Shown here piece after piece: positions 13,001-25,350 of a stretch of 64,000 nt of DNA. This stretch comes from Lepturacanthus savala (lineage: Eukaryota; Chordata; Actinopteri; Scombriformes; Trichiuridae), in assembly GCA_030544235.1 (NCBI GenBank), contig CM060484.1, forward strand, positions 8,909,031-8,973,030, in the 5' to 3' direction. Positions within the stretch are counted from its first letter, which is position 1; every line of letters begins with the position of its first letter. The notes under the pieces are model-generated. The model worked only from the letters and a program-made list of their open reading frames with translations. It was not told the origin of the DNA and did no database searches. A program made the translations under genes and the position numbers.

Positions 13001-15982
13001 TGTCAACTTTACATACAATGGCTGAACATGCAAAGCGGTCAAAAGTTTGGCGTTTTACTAAAGCCAAAGATAAGGAAGAAGCAGAAAGCAAGTTATATAA
13101 TACAGTATGTTAAATTCTTGTAAAGAAGGGAACAATTAATTAGAAGTCAAATTATTGGCTTCAAAATCAAGTAAAAGTAACATGTGGCTCATTTAAAATT
13201 CACTCCGACTAAAAGTTAGAAAAGACCTTATTTATTGGTGGAATATAATCTCAAACTATGAAGCTAAAACTTTCTTTCTTTATATTTTTCTTTAATTTTC
13301 TTTCCTTTTTTCTGTCTTTGTTTTGCAGTAATTAGGTGTTTAGATTATTTATTTTATGAGGGTTAGTTGTGGCTCACAGATCACCTGGTTTTACTGAATA
13401 AAAAACATCCAGTAATCTCATACACATGAGCAGTTGATTTCATTGGGTTCACAGTCATCTTGTACTGTTATTGACCACCAGTAATAATGCTGATTTAAAA
13501 CAGAGAATAATGTTAAGGACGTGGCGTGAAAAGCCCATGAGAAAGATGGTGTCGACAAGCATATATACTTCTCTTAGCTAATGTTAATGGGACATTGTGT
13601 AGAACGTGCTTTAATTTAGCAGATTTGGTGGTTGTAAATGAATGATGGCTATTAGAATAAAAGCTGCTAGTGAGGTGTACCTTACTAATGGGCAGAATTT
13701 CATGTGACTTTCGTTCCAAAGAACAAGCACGTGGAACTATCTGTTATCAGCAGAGCACCAGGCTGAGTCTGCACCTCTGTGTTATGCAACTGACATGTTG
13801 ATCGTATATAAAGAGCTGGATGGATCCTGTCGTTTCCTCTGACATGAGCTGGGCAAGGACAGATGACATCAGAGTTCACCATCCAAGTTGAGACAAGCCC
13901 ACACAACTGATGTGTGTGTGTGTGTTTGCGTTTTGTGAGAATGTAGTAGGGTGTGGTGAAGTTAGTAAACCCGATTTATGCATGAAGGTCCCATAATGTA
14001 CACTTTTCCTAAGGGTTTATTTGAAATTTCGATAGTCCGAGCAAGTTATATTTGGTATTTACATCTCTCAAGCTTCCCTCTGGAGCTCTAGAAAGCACAG
14101 TGTGATGTTTGGTCATATTAATATTCATGAGCCTCTCTTCTGATTGGCTGATTCGAATCACTGCAAATGTGGGAGCTGGCATATAAATTCACTAAAGTAC
14201 AAATAATTTTTGTACTTGTTTTTGTACGTGTTTGTTTGTATATGTTTTATACATAAGAATAATATATTGTTTGTTATTCAATATCAATAATTATTGATGA
14301 TTTTCTGTTAAATATTTGTGGGGCATTTTATGCTTAATGACTTACTATTAATACATAAATCTAGAGGCGGGTTTCTTTCAATGATTGATCCATTATTAAA
14401 GGAAAAAATATCTGAGCTGATATAGTTTTATTGCCCAGGCCTACATGAGACAGAATTTATATAACACCGATACCTTCTTCATAGTCACAAAAGCAACCAA
14501 TGATAATAGTGATTTCTATGATAAGCATTCATTTCCTGTGGTTTCAGCTGGAGAAGCTTACCTCTGCTTCTTATTTATTAGTTCAGCGTGCAGGCTGAGG
14601 GAGAGGAGGCTCTTTTGTGGCCTTCATCGCTCCAGCCAAAGCAGTCAGATATTCTGGAGGTTGAGCGCTTTCAAAAAACCAACGTTAGCCACCAACATTT
14701 TCGGAGCTTAATGATCGGTTAAGGTAAATTCCGTGACCTTTCCTCAACTGTCACCAAATACCCAGCGAAATACTTATATACATTATGTGAATGTTACTGT
14801 TTGGATTGGATAAAATGAAGCATTCCTGTAAAAGTGACATATCTGAATGACGAAACGGCCGTTATTGTTCTAAGAACCAAAGATAGGGAGAGCAAGAAAG
14901 GCCTCACATCAAACTACATGCAGATAAACACAGAATCTGTTTTCAATCTGTGCAAATGGAAAACCCCTCAACATACTGCTCAGTCTGACGTGTCACATCC
15001 CCAGATGAGATCATCTGGACCATCCGCTGCACGGCCTTGTGGGTTTTGTTTTTGTTGTTCCACAGAAAAGGCAAGAAATAAGAGTTAATGCTTTACCGCT
15101 GATCCGAGGCCGTGGAAGAGAAATGTTAACGTTCAAATACATGAAATCTCTCACATGTACGGTCCGCAACATATTTGATCCGAGGCGATTTCCTGCTCTA
15201 CTTTTTAGCCGATAAGTCATATGCGCTTTTCTTCTATGATGGAAGACAGAAGGCTGTGTACCTGCAGCTCACAATGGAAGGCAGGACAAACACCTTTTTG
15301 TTTGGCTAGTGGGTGTTGTAGCTGTAAACAAAGCAACAAAACTGCTTTGTTAAAAATTGGCCTTTTGACAGTCTAACCAGATTTTGTATGTGTGTGTGCA
15401 GGGAAGAGGTGCAGCAGAACTGTGTACGATGGAGGAAGAAGTTCTCTTTCGTGTGTAAAATGATCGCTAATCCAATCACTGGAGTGTTGGATCCCTGCAT
15501 CTGCAGGGTTTCTGTACGCAAGGTAAACTGTTAATCCCAGCAGCCATTTTTATTTGATTCTTTGGGTTATGAATTCAAGGGCAACACCACATATACACAC
15601 ACCACTTCCCAGTAATGCAATAGGTGTCCCTCACTGTTTTGATCTTTATCTTTACAGGAGCTCAAAGGAGGAAAGGCCTTCTCCAAGGTAAGTTTATTTT
15701 CCGATTATGTGATTAGCAAATGCTGAGAAACATTATAGGGTCTTTTACTTCAATATATAAAAACTCCAGATATCCAGGTCAGCACAACGTCGCTAACCTG
15801 TTTGAACTGTGAACTTCATAAAGTGAAGAGAGGCCTGCTTTCTTTATAAAACACATTTTTACAGTGATGGTAAAATCTGTTAAATACCAACCAAGTCAAC
15901 ATCCCAGGTCTTTGTTACAGAGGCATGTGACAGAGCTCAGTCAAAGGGTAATAACTGTGTGAAGTGGCGAATAACATATCAC

Positions 15983-16049
<67 letters not shown>

Positions 16050-18937
16050 CTGTTTGAGCTACATTCTCTAAGTGTTCCAGCGATGACAGATAATTGGAAT
16101 ATTGTCAAGGCCCACCCTGATTATAGTTATTACGTTTTATTTTTCCAGGTTAATGACAAGGGTCCCTCCATGTTGAGTAATGTGTGAACAATGTGTTTGT
16201 CATAGGAGTTCAGGATGACGTCACTGTCTTTTGCTGTTAAAAGCCTATGAAATATCAGACAAAGTAATGATTAATAGAATAACTTAAGAGTAGAGCTGCA
16301 ATGATTAGTTGATTAATTGCCAACTATTTGGGTAACTGATTAAACGATTTGTGCATTTTTAAGGAAAAAAAGGCCCAAATTCTCAGTTTCAGTTGTTACA
16401 ACTGTTGGTCTGGACAAAAAAAAACACATTTTAGGTTGAATCTTCAGCTTTGGGAAACAGTGATCACCATTTTACACCAACTAATCGATTAACCATTTCA
16501 ATAATTGAGGGAAATAACTAACAGCTCACAGTGGTTCTGAGATTTCAGCCTGTGCTCAAAGAACTGCAGCAGCTACTCTGCAGAGGAAGATGATGACCGC
16601 CTCAGCAAAGAGTTTTAGAAAGCACAGATGGTACGAATTTACACTAAATATGTTTATAGGAAAGACAACAAAGACGATGAAGCACACTTACACACATGCT
16701 CACACACACGCACACACACACACACACACCACACAAGCTGTGGCACCTCATGTGGAAAAGCAGTGCTGACTGGGCAGAAAATCATGAATGAAGAGGTTAA
16801 AGGCGGTTATTGACTTTTACATAAAAGTCACTTTTTGCTGTTCACCCTTCCCTCCCATTCATGTATTCGAGTATGTGGATGGAGTAAACGAGCTCTTAAC
16901 CAAATAGGGATGTTTTCAAAAGAGATCTCATAAGAAGAAGAAGCGTTCCTGCTGATTCAGAAGGGAACAACATAAAAAGAAGTGAACCAGACTTGACCTG
17001 GACTCCGCGCTATAGCTTCATTTGTCTCTTTCCATCTTAAATCCTGTCATTTTCTGTTGTTTCATCCTGCCTGCCTGTGTGTCTCCAGCTAGGTTTTGCC
17101 GATCTCAACATTGCAGAGTTCGCTGGTTCTGGCTCAACAGTTCGCTGCTGCATCCTCGAGGGCTATGACACCAAAAACACTCGACAGGACAACTCTATCC
17201 TCAAGGCAGGGCAAACACACACACACATACACACACCACACATACACACACACACAGCACTTATGCTTAGTAACGCGTCTTTTGTGCAGGTAATGATTGG
17301 GATGACTCTTCTGTCTGGGGATCCCTGCTTTAAGACGTGAGTGACCCACACACATCTACGAACATAGTGACAGTGGCTGTGACTGCGGTTACTTTTTCTG
17401 AGCCTCGTTATGTTTTATGCGTGTGTTTTTTGTTGCCGCCAGGCCTCCCAGCACGGCCAAATCTGTCTCCATCGGGGACGAGGACCCCACCCTGCAGCTG
17501 GACTGTAAGGGTGAGAGCACTGATGACAAAGTGCAGCCTCTAGGGAGCATCATGGAGGGACCCCGCACCTTCAAACCCCGACAGTCGTCAGTACGTAGCT
17601 CAGGTAACAGTTCAGCACCATCAGTAGCATTCCCTGCCTCTTCTCAATATAAATGGAATTGAAAAACGTCTTGTTTTGTCAAGTTTGTGTCAATACTCTG
17701 CCTGTGGCACTCAGGCCAAGCTCATTGGTTTCTACTGAAGACGTAAATCTTAAAACATATAATTTAACTTAGTTTACTGCAGTATTTTTCACTGACAGAA
17801 GGAAGTAGTTTATTTGTTTAGGACTGTTGTCAGGCATTGATTTATAGAGATTTGGTGTTCTACTGAGTATTTACAGCAACAGGATGCTGTGTGTGCATGG
17901 CAATGAAAGAACATGTCACCCAAGGCAACAGGGTGTCTTTAAGATGTATTTTACAGTCATTGGAAAACATGGACACTCAAAAAATAACATAAATCTCAGA
18001 TCCTGGTGTTCTGTTATGTTCGTAGCTATACAAATGTATGATGAAAACGTCCTATTAATAAGAAAAATAAGACTGTATTAATCGAAAAAAGCGTACTCAT
18101 GGAGAAATTTATTTTATTTAATTATTATTATTATTATTTAATAGTTCTAGGGAATTACTGTATGCACCATAAACAGCTGCTGTTTATGGTGCATACAGTA
18201 ATTTCATTACAGTCTTTGTGATACGTATCTTTTGATGATATCCTGTCAGTATGTGTTTGCTGTGTGTGCTTCTGCAGGTTTGCCTGAGGAGGGAGAGATC
18301 GTGTCCAGCCCAGACGAGGTCTTTCACACTGGTCATTTCCGCAGCTCCAGCTACGCCAGCCAGCACAGCAAGATATCAGGTCAGAGCGCGTTCCTTCCTC
18401 ATCCTCCCATCAGGGTCGGGAGCATTTACTTCCTCATGTCGAGGGCAGGGAGTTGCTCTGATAGAACCTCTGATAGAACGCCTCTCTTTTCCTTTTTGTT
18501 ACCCCTTTTTTTTACGCTCCTCTCCTCTCAGGCTACAGTACAGGTCACTCTCGCTCCTCCAGCCTGACTGACCTCAGCCACCATAGGAACGCCTCCTCCA
18601 GCAGCAGCGCCTCTTGCGGCTTCGCTCACCCGGCCCAGCCGCCGCCCTCCACCCCCAACGATCCGCGGCGGCAGGCAACTCCCACCCGACCAGAGAGACC
18701 TCCTCCCCCCTCTGCAGCAGCCCTCATGTCCAACAGATCCTCCAGGTAGATACCGAACACACCTGTGCTTTTGACGAAACACACCTGGGCATGCATGCCT
18801 CCCACAACGCTGTCTTATAGGCGATAAAAGTGGCGTCTCTCACTGTGAGGCATGTCTGGGCTCCATCACGCTGATATAAGTCGTGGGTTGAATCCAGGTA
18901 TGTTCCAGTCTTAGTCTTAAGAAAGGAGGCGCGCACG

Positions 18938-18993
<56 letters not shown>

Positions 18994-21055
18994 GGTGAAG
19001 TGAAGCAGTACAAAAATGGAGCAGCTTCATCTTCATACAGGGAGGAGGAGCCAGAAAAGTCTGTGGAATTGTGATTATTATATCTTAACTGTTATTATAT
19101 AATATTATCAATATAAATAAGTATTACATTAATATTATTATTGTTAGTGGTATCAATATTATTGCAATTATGAAAATTACTAATGAATATTGCATTACTA
19201 TTATTTGAATATTGAGGGGTAGGATTTAAGTGTTCACTTCTTCCTACTCCTTTTTAAACATGTAAATGGGTGTTAAATTATTGTATTATTTTCCTTTTTT
19301 TATCCTTTTTTAATGCTTTCTTTAGTTTTTGTTCATGTTTTAATTTTGTTTTACATGTTTAAAACAACTAAACTTAACTTGATGCTGTCATCACGTCGTC
19401 TTCTGTTGTTAAGGAGAAGCCGTTAAAATAAAGATGTGTCAGAGCATGTAAAACACTGGACTAAAATACACTCACACAGGAAGTGACACTGTTTGTAATC
19501 ATTCCTATTTGCATTCAGTCAGTCATAAATAACACCCCTCATAGGTGTTTTCCATTAGTCTGGTTGATTAGGCCTCTGCTCAGGTTGAAGCTGGGTGACG
19601 CTAATAGAACATGTATGAACACATCTTAACCACATGTTGAAAGTTTTTAGCCGCAGAGTTCCACACCAGTGACTGGCTGAGAAAAACCCTCAGAAACAAT
19701 TATGATGTGAAACCCTGTGAACAATGATCGTATAGACCCACCATTACTAATTTATGTGTAGATTATACCGAGGTCAACATTCTATAGATTTAATATACAA
19801 TATACTGGCATACTGAGTCATAATTAGGCTATAATGTATATATAGAGTATATATGACCTAATATGTTAATGCAAATCGTAGCCTGTTATTTATGGATAAT
19901 TCATACTGTGACTGAACATGACCTTAAAATATTCATTCATGTCCTTTCACATTTTAGCCTAAGCTACATTTACAGTAGGTCATAGGTTAGCATCTCTATT
20001 GGCTCTATCTGTTATATGCTCTGTAGTCTACTTCACTATTTGTTTCATTCTTTTTACAATGTTCACATTTCCTCCACTTTGCCTGGTCATCCTCTGACTG
20101 GAAGACAGACTATCTTTTATTGATGCAGCCTTTTAATGAGTCAAATACATGAGCGTCGCTGTCACATGAGACAGTGTTGATGTCATGATAGTTAAGTGGG
20201 CTTTATGGATTTATGTTTTTTGGCTCTGTGTTAACATTTTTACTCACTAAAATGTAACCTAAGGGGAAACAAAATAAAAATTAAAACTTAATGTCCTCAA
20301 TGGTGGCTACAGCCTTAGTTCCTATTGAAGCTGTAAATCTTCAAAACCGGCTCATAGGAGGATTGAATCATGCATTTGTCAAGCACTGTTTTTAATGATG
20401 GATTAATCCACATCTGGTGCTCTTATGAGTATTTCTGGCAGCAGGACAGTGTAGCATCGAATACAAATAAACGAGGGTGGTCGTGTTCACGGGAATGAAG
20501 GAACACACCCACTTCAGCAGTTTTTGGAGCTCTATGACACACAGGAGGAAGACATATCAGCCTGATAACTCACAGCGTTGAAGGGGGATGATGTGTTTTC
20601 AGATGTGAATCTCCTTTGTGTTGAACAACAACAGGAGGAAAAAGGACACGGTGGAGAGGCAGCCCAGCTGTGTGGACGACACCCGCATCGACGCTGACGA
20701 CATCGTGGAGAAGATCGTTCAGAGCCAGAACTTTTCCGACAGCAGCAACAACGAAGGTCAGACAGAGGTTCAGGTTCATCATCGAAACTTGTGTCGTTCC
20801 TTGAGTGTCGCTCCGGTAACTTCCCCTCCGCTTCCTTGTTCCCTTTCAGACAGCAACCTGAGATTATTTGTCAGCAAAGATGGGACCACGGCCCTCAGCG
20901 GGACTCAGCTCGCCAACAGGTACACGGTAGTCTATTTTCTCAACCCTTTTTGTAACTTTCCACCAATCCAGTGACTCATCTATGTGATTGTGTGTTTCTG
21001 TTTTTCCAGAGTGACACCCGGTATCTTTGAAGCAGTGGTCATTGAGACCCACTGA
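4011..21055 (+). CDS. fam102a: FAM102A/EEIG1 (NT-C2 domain protein), 11 coding exons
   Basis: Coding exons: 4011-4156, 15402-15522, 15658-15687, 17089-17205, 17290-17336, 17443-17603, 18278-18379, 18532-18745, 20635-20756, 20850-20919, 21010-21055. They join in frame to 391 aa; the human protein is about 384. The N-terminal ~150 residues are the NT-C2 domain: MSFLMKKKKFKFQ, then PFVNGVLFCK, ELKGGKAFSK, LGFADLNIAEFAGSGSTV, and GYDTKNTRQDNSILK. A low-complexity Ser/Pro-rich middle follows (SSSYASQHSKISG, SRSSSLTDL), then the conserved VDDTRIDADDIVEKIVQSQ block and the tail AVVIETH. The tail and middle fit FAM102A better than FAM102B. The family start is the ATG at 4011; an in-frame ATG at 3984 would add nine residues. 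EEIG1 is an oestrogen-induced cytoplasmic/membrane adaptor linked to RANK signalling in mammals. Intron 5 uses a GC donor. fam102aa versus fam102ab cannot be decided. Confidence 0.95.
4480..4735 (-). mobile_element. possible tRNA-derived SINE remnant
   Basis: On the minus strand a tRNA-like B-box, AGTTTGAATCCC, follows GGTCGCC near 4655-4675, as in the tRNA-like head of many fish SINEs. A lower-complexity body runs on toward 4480. The A-box is not convincing and both ends are indistinct. Confidence 0.35.
8700..8960 (-). mobile_element. antisense remnant of a LINE reverse transcriptase
   Basis: On the minus strand around 8825-8880 the translation reads ETLIHAFI followed by a decayed segment, matching the position of the LIHAFI..RLDYCN block in ORF2 of L2/Rex-type fish LINEs. 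Frame is lost on both sides. A dead fragment. Confidence 0.5.
10020..10150. repeat. short dispersed-repeat fragment
   Basis: Contains the phrase CCTTGGGCAAGAAATTGCAA after a CCCAGCTCTTTCACGTG segment, a wording typical of many fish SINE bodies. Boundaries and family are unclear. Confidence 0.3.
10225..10315 (+). repeat. repeat piece shared with the 56-58 kb inverted arms
   Basis: TTCAAAGTGTTTATT followed by GTGTGCACA, GGTTCCTTGCACAA and AATTCTTACTT closely parallels 56187-56260 and, inverted, the segment near 58480-58560. It is a common interspersed fish sequence, probably the 3' tail of a retroelement. Confidence 0.55.
10990..11945 (+). mobile_element. L2-like LINE remnant (endonuclease to RT linker)
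   Basis: Reading across frames gives the endonuclease signature LLGDFNIHMN (near 11030-11065), then DHTLISFYVNFALSKTK, then SFTHSSP.FTPELRQLKVKG and GRQLERL.KKTGLAVHSGMY. These are consecutive landmarks of L2-type LINE ORF2. Frame changes and stops interrupt it, so it is dead. The reverse transcriptase domain itself is not recognisable. A 105-codon frame from 11058 is only a surviving part of this element. Confidence 0.8.
14215..14440 (-). repeat. decayed dispersed repeat, related to 1138-1260
   Basis: Its minus strand begins GTAGGCCTGGGCAATAAAAC, matching the start of the stretch at 1141. AT-rich inside. Family not recognised. Confidence 0.4.
15984..16048. repeat. TG dinucleotide microsatellite
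   Basis: An uninterrupted GT run of about 65 bases in fam102a intron 4. It explains the poly-Cys/Val open frame there. Confidence 0.98.
16286..16520. mobile_element. MITE-like repeat in fam102a intron 4
   Basis: It opens with GAGCTGCAATGATTAGTTGA and near its end has AACTAATCGATTAACC. This resembles the abundant fish repeat that begins GCTGCAACGATTAGTCGA. No coding potential. A second, more decayed relative seems to lie at 51140-51400. Confidence 0.5.
16695..16729. repeat. CA microsatellite
   Basis: Near-perfect CA run with one CG interruption, in fam102a intron 4. Confidence 0.9.
17206..17289 (+). other. fam102a: 84-base GC-AG intron filled by a CA repeat
   Basis: The exon 5 protein ends ...DNSILK and exon 6 resumes VMIGMTLL, exactly as in the family. 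The only donor compatible with this junction is AAG/GCAGGG at 17205/17206. The acceptor is TTTGTGCAG/GTAATG at 17289/17290. No GT occurs close enough to keep the frame. Imperfect CA repeats fill 17213-17256. Confidence 0.85.
17690..17930 (+). repeat. dispersed repeat, copy 1 of 3
   Basis: Contains TTCTACTGAGTATTTACAGC followed by a TGTGTGTGCATGGCAATGAA segment. Similar wording occurs at 20290-20560 and 36360-36625 with the same order of blocks. Likely a non-autonomous element; ends not defined. Confidence 0.5.
18114..18203. repeat. TTA repeat followed by a perfect 25-bp palindrome
   Basis: TTA units at about 18114-18139 are followed by a 25-base arm (18153-18177, starting AATTACTGTATGCACC), a single central T at 18178, and its exact reverse complement (18179-18203). 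It lies in fam102a intron 7, 75 bases before exon 8. Confidence 0.95.
18940..18988. repeat. TG microsatellite
   Basis: Uninterrupted TG run in fam102a intron 9. Confidence 0.97.
18989..20634 (+). other. fam102a: rest of fam102a intron 9
   Basis: AT-rich with no exon seen. It includes the second copy of a dispersed repeat at about 20290-20560 (ATGAGTATTTCTGGCAGCAG), related to 17690-17930 and 36360-36625. Confidence 0.5.
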
Positions 21056-24000
21056 GCGATACAACATTTCTTCTCCAGCTTGGTCAACTGGTTAATGATT
21101 CTATGACATCTGATTGTCCATGCCTGTGTATATGCATGTATATGCATACCTGTCTTCAGTGCACACAGCTTGATATACGACTACTATGATATATTGAGCC
21201 TATATAGTATATTTAATAAGGTGGTGGGAGGTGTCTAACACATGATTTCTGTATTTTCTCAAATAGTGGACTGGGCCTTTCCTTAGCCTATCAAGTAGTG
21301 GATCAGGTCTTTAGTTTTTAAAATATTCTGATCCACTCTCACTTGTTTGCTGCCAAACAAATTCACCATAATGTCCTCTATCTGTTTCACATTAAACTGT
21401 CTCCATTGAACCAGAAGGAACAATCAGTCCAACAACCGCAGGAAGAGTGTGAATTATATTAACACAAGTAGAACATGGGCAAATGTTGCTAATGCACGGT
21501 ATAGTAATTAATGCTCTAAAATGATAACGTATGTGCACCAATTACCAATTTCTTCATCTCTCATTAATGTTAAGTAACGCTATGAACAGCAAGAAGCGAA
21601 GGTTGTTGCTCAGGTCAGTTAGGGGTCAGCATCTGGGATGCAGCTGCCTACAAATACTGATTTTATTCTTCATTCATATTGTTAGGTTATTGCATTTAGT
21701 ACATTTTTCTTTTGTCCAGTACACATTTTTTTAATGCTTTCAGTAACACTGTCTGGCTTTGGCAGCTATCACCTAATGGTGCCTAATGCAGGTGCAGTAG
21801 AAACACTAAAAGTCATCAGGAAAATCAAACCTAAATGAGACATTGTGTTCCGTTAATTCATGTGCATACATTTATTTTTTATTTGAGAGCATTCATTACT
21901 AATTTGTTTAGTTTTTTCTATTTTTTTTTGCAGGCTGTTATTTTAGTGTCAGGTACTATTTGAGAATTTACAGTAATCTAATAATCATTTTCTTTACACT
22001 GGGTGTACCTCAAACTGGTCCCTTCTTCAGTAGGTCATCGTTTTCTACAAAATCCCCCCTAAAAAAAAAAAAAAAAGTAGAATGATTTGCAAAAAGCAGT
22101 GAACATTTTTGTCTTTTGTTTTTCTCACTGATTTGATGTGACATCACTACGCTACCAGTGTCCTAAACAACACATTTTGACACGTGACAGCAAGGAAAGC
22201 GCGGATGTAAGTAATGGAATGAACGATGGCTGAATTCCATTTAGCTGCTTCAGTTTCAGGGTGCTGTTATTGTTCATGCTGGCTCACTGTAACACTGTCA
22301 TGCCCTACTGGGGACACTTGAAGAGAATGGAGCCTTTGTTAGCGTTATTTGCACCTGTGCTTTTCTTACTGTGACAAGTCTAAACGGACCTGTGAAACAG
22401 GTCAGTAGTAATTTATAGTAATAGTAATTTGCCATCTCACATTTGTGTCATGCGAAAAACCTAAAATCCGTTATCATTTTTGAAAAGCAAACAAGAAGAT
22501 CACCTCTGCCAGCATTTTAATGACTGATGCAATGAAATCAATCTTCACCATTAATAATTATTAGAATTATTAGATTAGCTTCAGTCACGCTTTCCATGTA
22601 ATGACAAATGTGAATACATAAGCTAAATGTATTCATCTGAATGTAGCACAAATATAAGCAAAAGTCCAGATGTTTCCATCCACTGCTATTGTGTGAGTAG
22701 TCAAAGCTCAAATGATGGAAAACCATGTAGAAAATATGATGGAAATATACATTTCTGTTAGTTTCATGTATCCATGAAGGAACGTCACAGTCTCCACATC
22801 AAAATGTATTTAGAATTCCGGCTTCTTTTTTATGTCACGTCATATTTTACAACGTTGTTACAACAGTGTGAAATGTCACTGACTGATCAAATAATCAGTG
22901 GCTTAACCGGAAATCCACTTTGCTATGTAGCGTGTAATGCTTCATTATGAACTGAACGAAGGACCAGTCTGAACCACACCCACTGAAACTTCAACGAAAA
23001 TTACTTGAACGATACCCTGAAAACCACTGCATTGTGGGAATTGTAGTGCAACACTGAAATGATGATGCATTGGGGAGGTTCTTGTCAACTTGTAAAACAG
23101 AAAACATTTCTTATTGCCACCAGAAAGTGGTACCTGATCAGCTGACAAAATACCACAATGTACCAGTTTAATTTTCTTATAACTTTTTCTATCAAAAGAC
23201 ATGATCAACAGCCTCCAAGCAGCGGTTTGGTTTATTTCTGGATTTTTGACTGGTTCAAAAAAAAAAGATTAAACCAGTGACTGAAGATCACTTGAATCAG
23301 TCGCCTTTTAAATATGATTTCATCAGATAACTTAATGAGTTGACAAGGACCCAACTAATGTGAGAGCCATTGAAGGTTCTCGTGGAGGGCAGAAGAAGAA
23401 GCTCTGTAGAAAGACTCAAAATCCGCCTGAAACTGGAACAGAAGCTTAAATCCTTTTATTGTATTGTTGTGTTATTTGATCACTGTATATACGTACTTGC
23501 ATATTATACTATTTGCACATATGTACTTTCTGAGGAGGAATGTTAGAAACCACTAAAAGGAATGGAGATGACGTGTTTTTCTGAAATGACTTTTTTAAAA
23601 ATAATTTTGAACTTCTTTATTTTCCCCTCATTACATTACAATGCTTGAGCTCTTGTTAAAGTATAAAATGTCATTTGAATCTGTCAAAGGCTGCGACCAA
23701 GCCTGCGTTCATATGGCTGGCCATATGTAACCGTCCATCCTGTGCACTTACGAAGTACTTATTCACTCTTTGGATTTGAATTCTCTTGTAAACTAATCAA
23801 GAATGTGAGTAATGTAATGCAATATTGTGGTTATGCACTTGCTTTTCTGAACTCTATCTGCTGTTCACCCTGCAGTTTGTTTGTTTTTTAACTTCAATGA
23901 GATTAACTCATTCCTGTCACAGCCTTTGATATACTGTACATTACAGTAAATACACATAAATTAGTCAAACCCAGGATGCAGGTATTGCATGGGCATTAAA

Positions 24001-25350
24001 AGCATGTTACGTTGCAACAGGCTGTATTAAAAAGTTACTTAAAGCTGCATTTATTATTTTTAGCCACTTTAGTGCAGCACAACAAGCTGTAAAAACGACA
24101 TTGACTTGTTATCACCGTTATAAAGTTATTAAAAGGATCATATGCGGAGCAACATTAGCATTCATTACTTCACTCTCTCCAATTTCAGCTCTGTTTTTGG
24201 TCTCCACCAACTCCTGTGGGAAATATCCAACGCTTTAGCTGCTAAAGACTCAAATGTTTTAACTTGTTTGTTTGTTTTTCTTCTTCGCTTGTGAAATTCC
24301 AGAGAATCTGACCTTCATATCAGCAGATGGATTACCGATTGATCAGTTGGCTGCTGGTGGAGCAAATAGTTTCAGGGTATTTATTTAGGACACTCAGCCA
24401 ATTCATTCATCATTAAGACAGGCTCAAATAAATGAACCTGAGCAGATGAATACTAGCCTCACACTCTGGCTTCACAGTGACCGCACAGCAGCGACCAAAA
24501 AATAAAAAAGACCACCTGGAGGACTCGTTGCACTTTGTAGTATTAGCAGTTATTTTTTTCTCTGTGAGGATACTGCAATATACTGTAGGGTTGTAATTCA
24601 AGTGATTCCCGTTTTTTAATATTGTAGTTGCACGGTCTGTGTGAACCCTAGCCACTCCGTGTAGGAGGCTAACAGTGATGCTGTAGCCCTGATGTTGCGA
24701 GGTCAGACCCACAGCTGCGGCAACACAAAGCCCCCGTTGTATCAGGACTCACAATATACAATGGATCCTCACTGTGTGTTTGTGTATCTGCAGTATGTGA
24801 ATGTTGATGTTGATATGTATTTGTGTGTCAGTCGGTGTGCTGTATGCATGCGGGTCATGCATATTTAACAATCGGGAAGCAGAAAGGTTTCTTTTAATCT
24901 TTCCTCTGCTCCATCAAGTCCCTGGTTACTACTTGGTAAATACTGTAAGTAGATACTGTATTAGTACTAGACATCATGTACTAGTAAATGCTAGGGATAG
25001 TGATGAGAACTTTGCAGTTTTTCCATTGCCGTCCACACTAAAACACAAAAACTGGCAACACTGTATACAGTACAGTGCTACTAAAAATGATTGTCATTTC
25101 TGTATCTTTCAACAAATTAGCTTTTCTGAAACTCCCTCCTGATAGATATCTATATTTATCACTTCAAGGTCATATAAGGCTATACTCCATATGTACAGAC
25201 TCAGTCATTCCTTGTAGATATGGAAAATACTTCACGTGGTAGAGAGATCTCATCTCAGTATCTTTACAGCTGTAACCCTCCAATCTGTTTACTTACATTT
25301 CAGACCAGCTGGCTGGTCTACATGTGTACATAATTTGTATGTAAAATAAA
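21056..25350 (+). other. fam102a: fam102a 3' UTR and downstream flank
   Basis: No other gene was recognised between the fam102a stop and dpm2. The 3' UTR end is uncertain. AATAAA at about 25346 in the context GTATGTAAAATAAAATAATG is one candidate polyadenylation signal, which would give a long UTR. An A16 run lies at 22061-22076. Confidence 0.35.

Larger units (their letters stand above)
4157..15401 (+). other. fam102a: large first coding intron of fam102a
   Basis: About 11.2 kb between exon TCATCCAG/GTATTT and acceptor TGTGTGCAG. It contains the SINE-like, L2-like and other repeat pieces listed separately. The rest (notably 4740-8700, 8960-10020, 12100-14200 and 14450-15390) shows no exon or RNA gene that could be recognised. 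Confidence 0.8.

Noticed and set aside
15984..16187. 67-codon frame starting with Cys-Val repeats
   Set aside because: Translation of a TG microsatellite inside fam102a intron 4.
18153..18203. Precursor of a microRNA
   Set aside because: The stem is perfect with a one-base centre, unlike a microRNA hairpin with a loop and mismatches.
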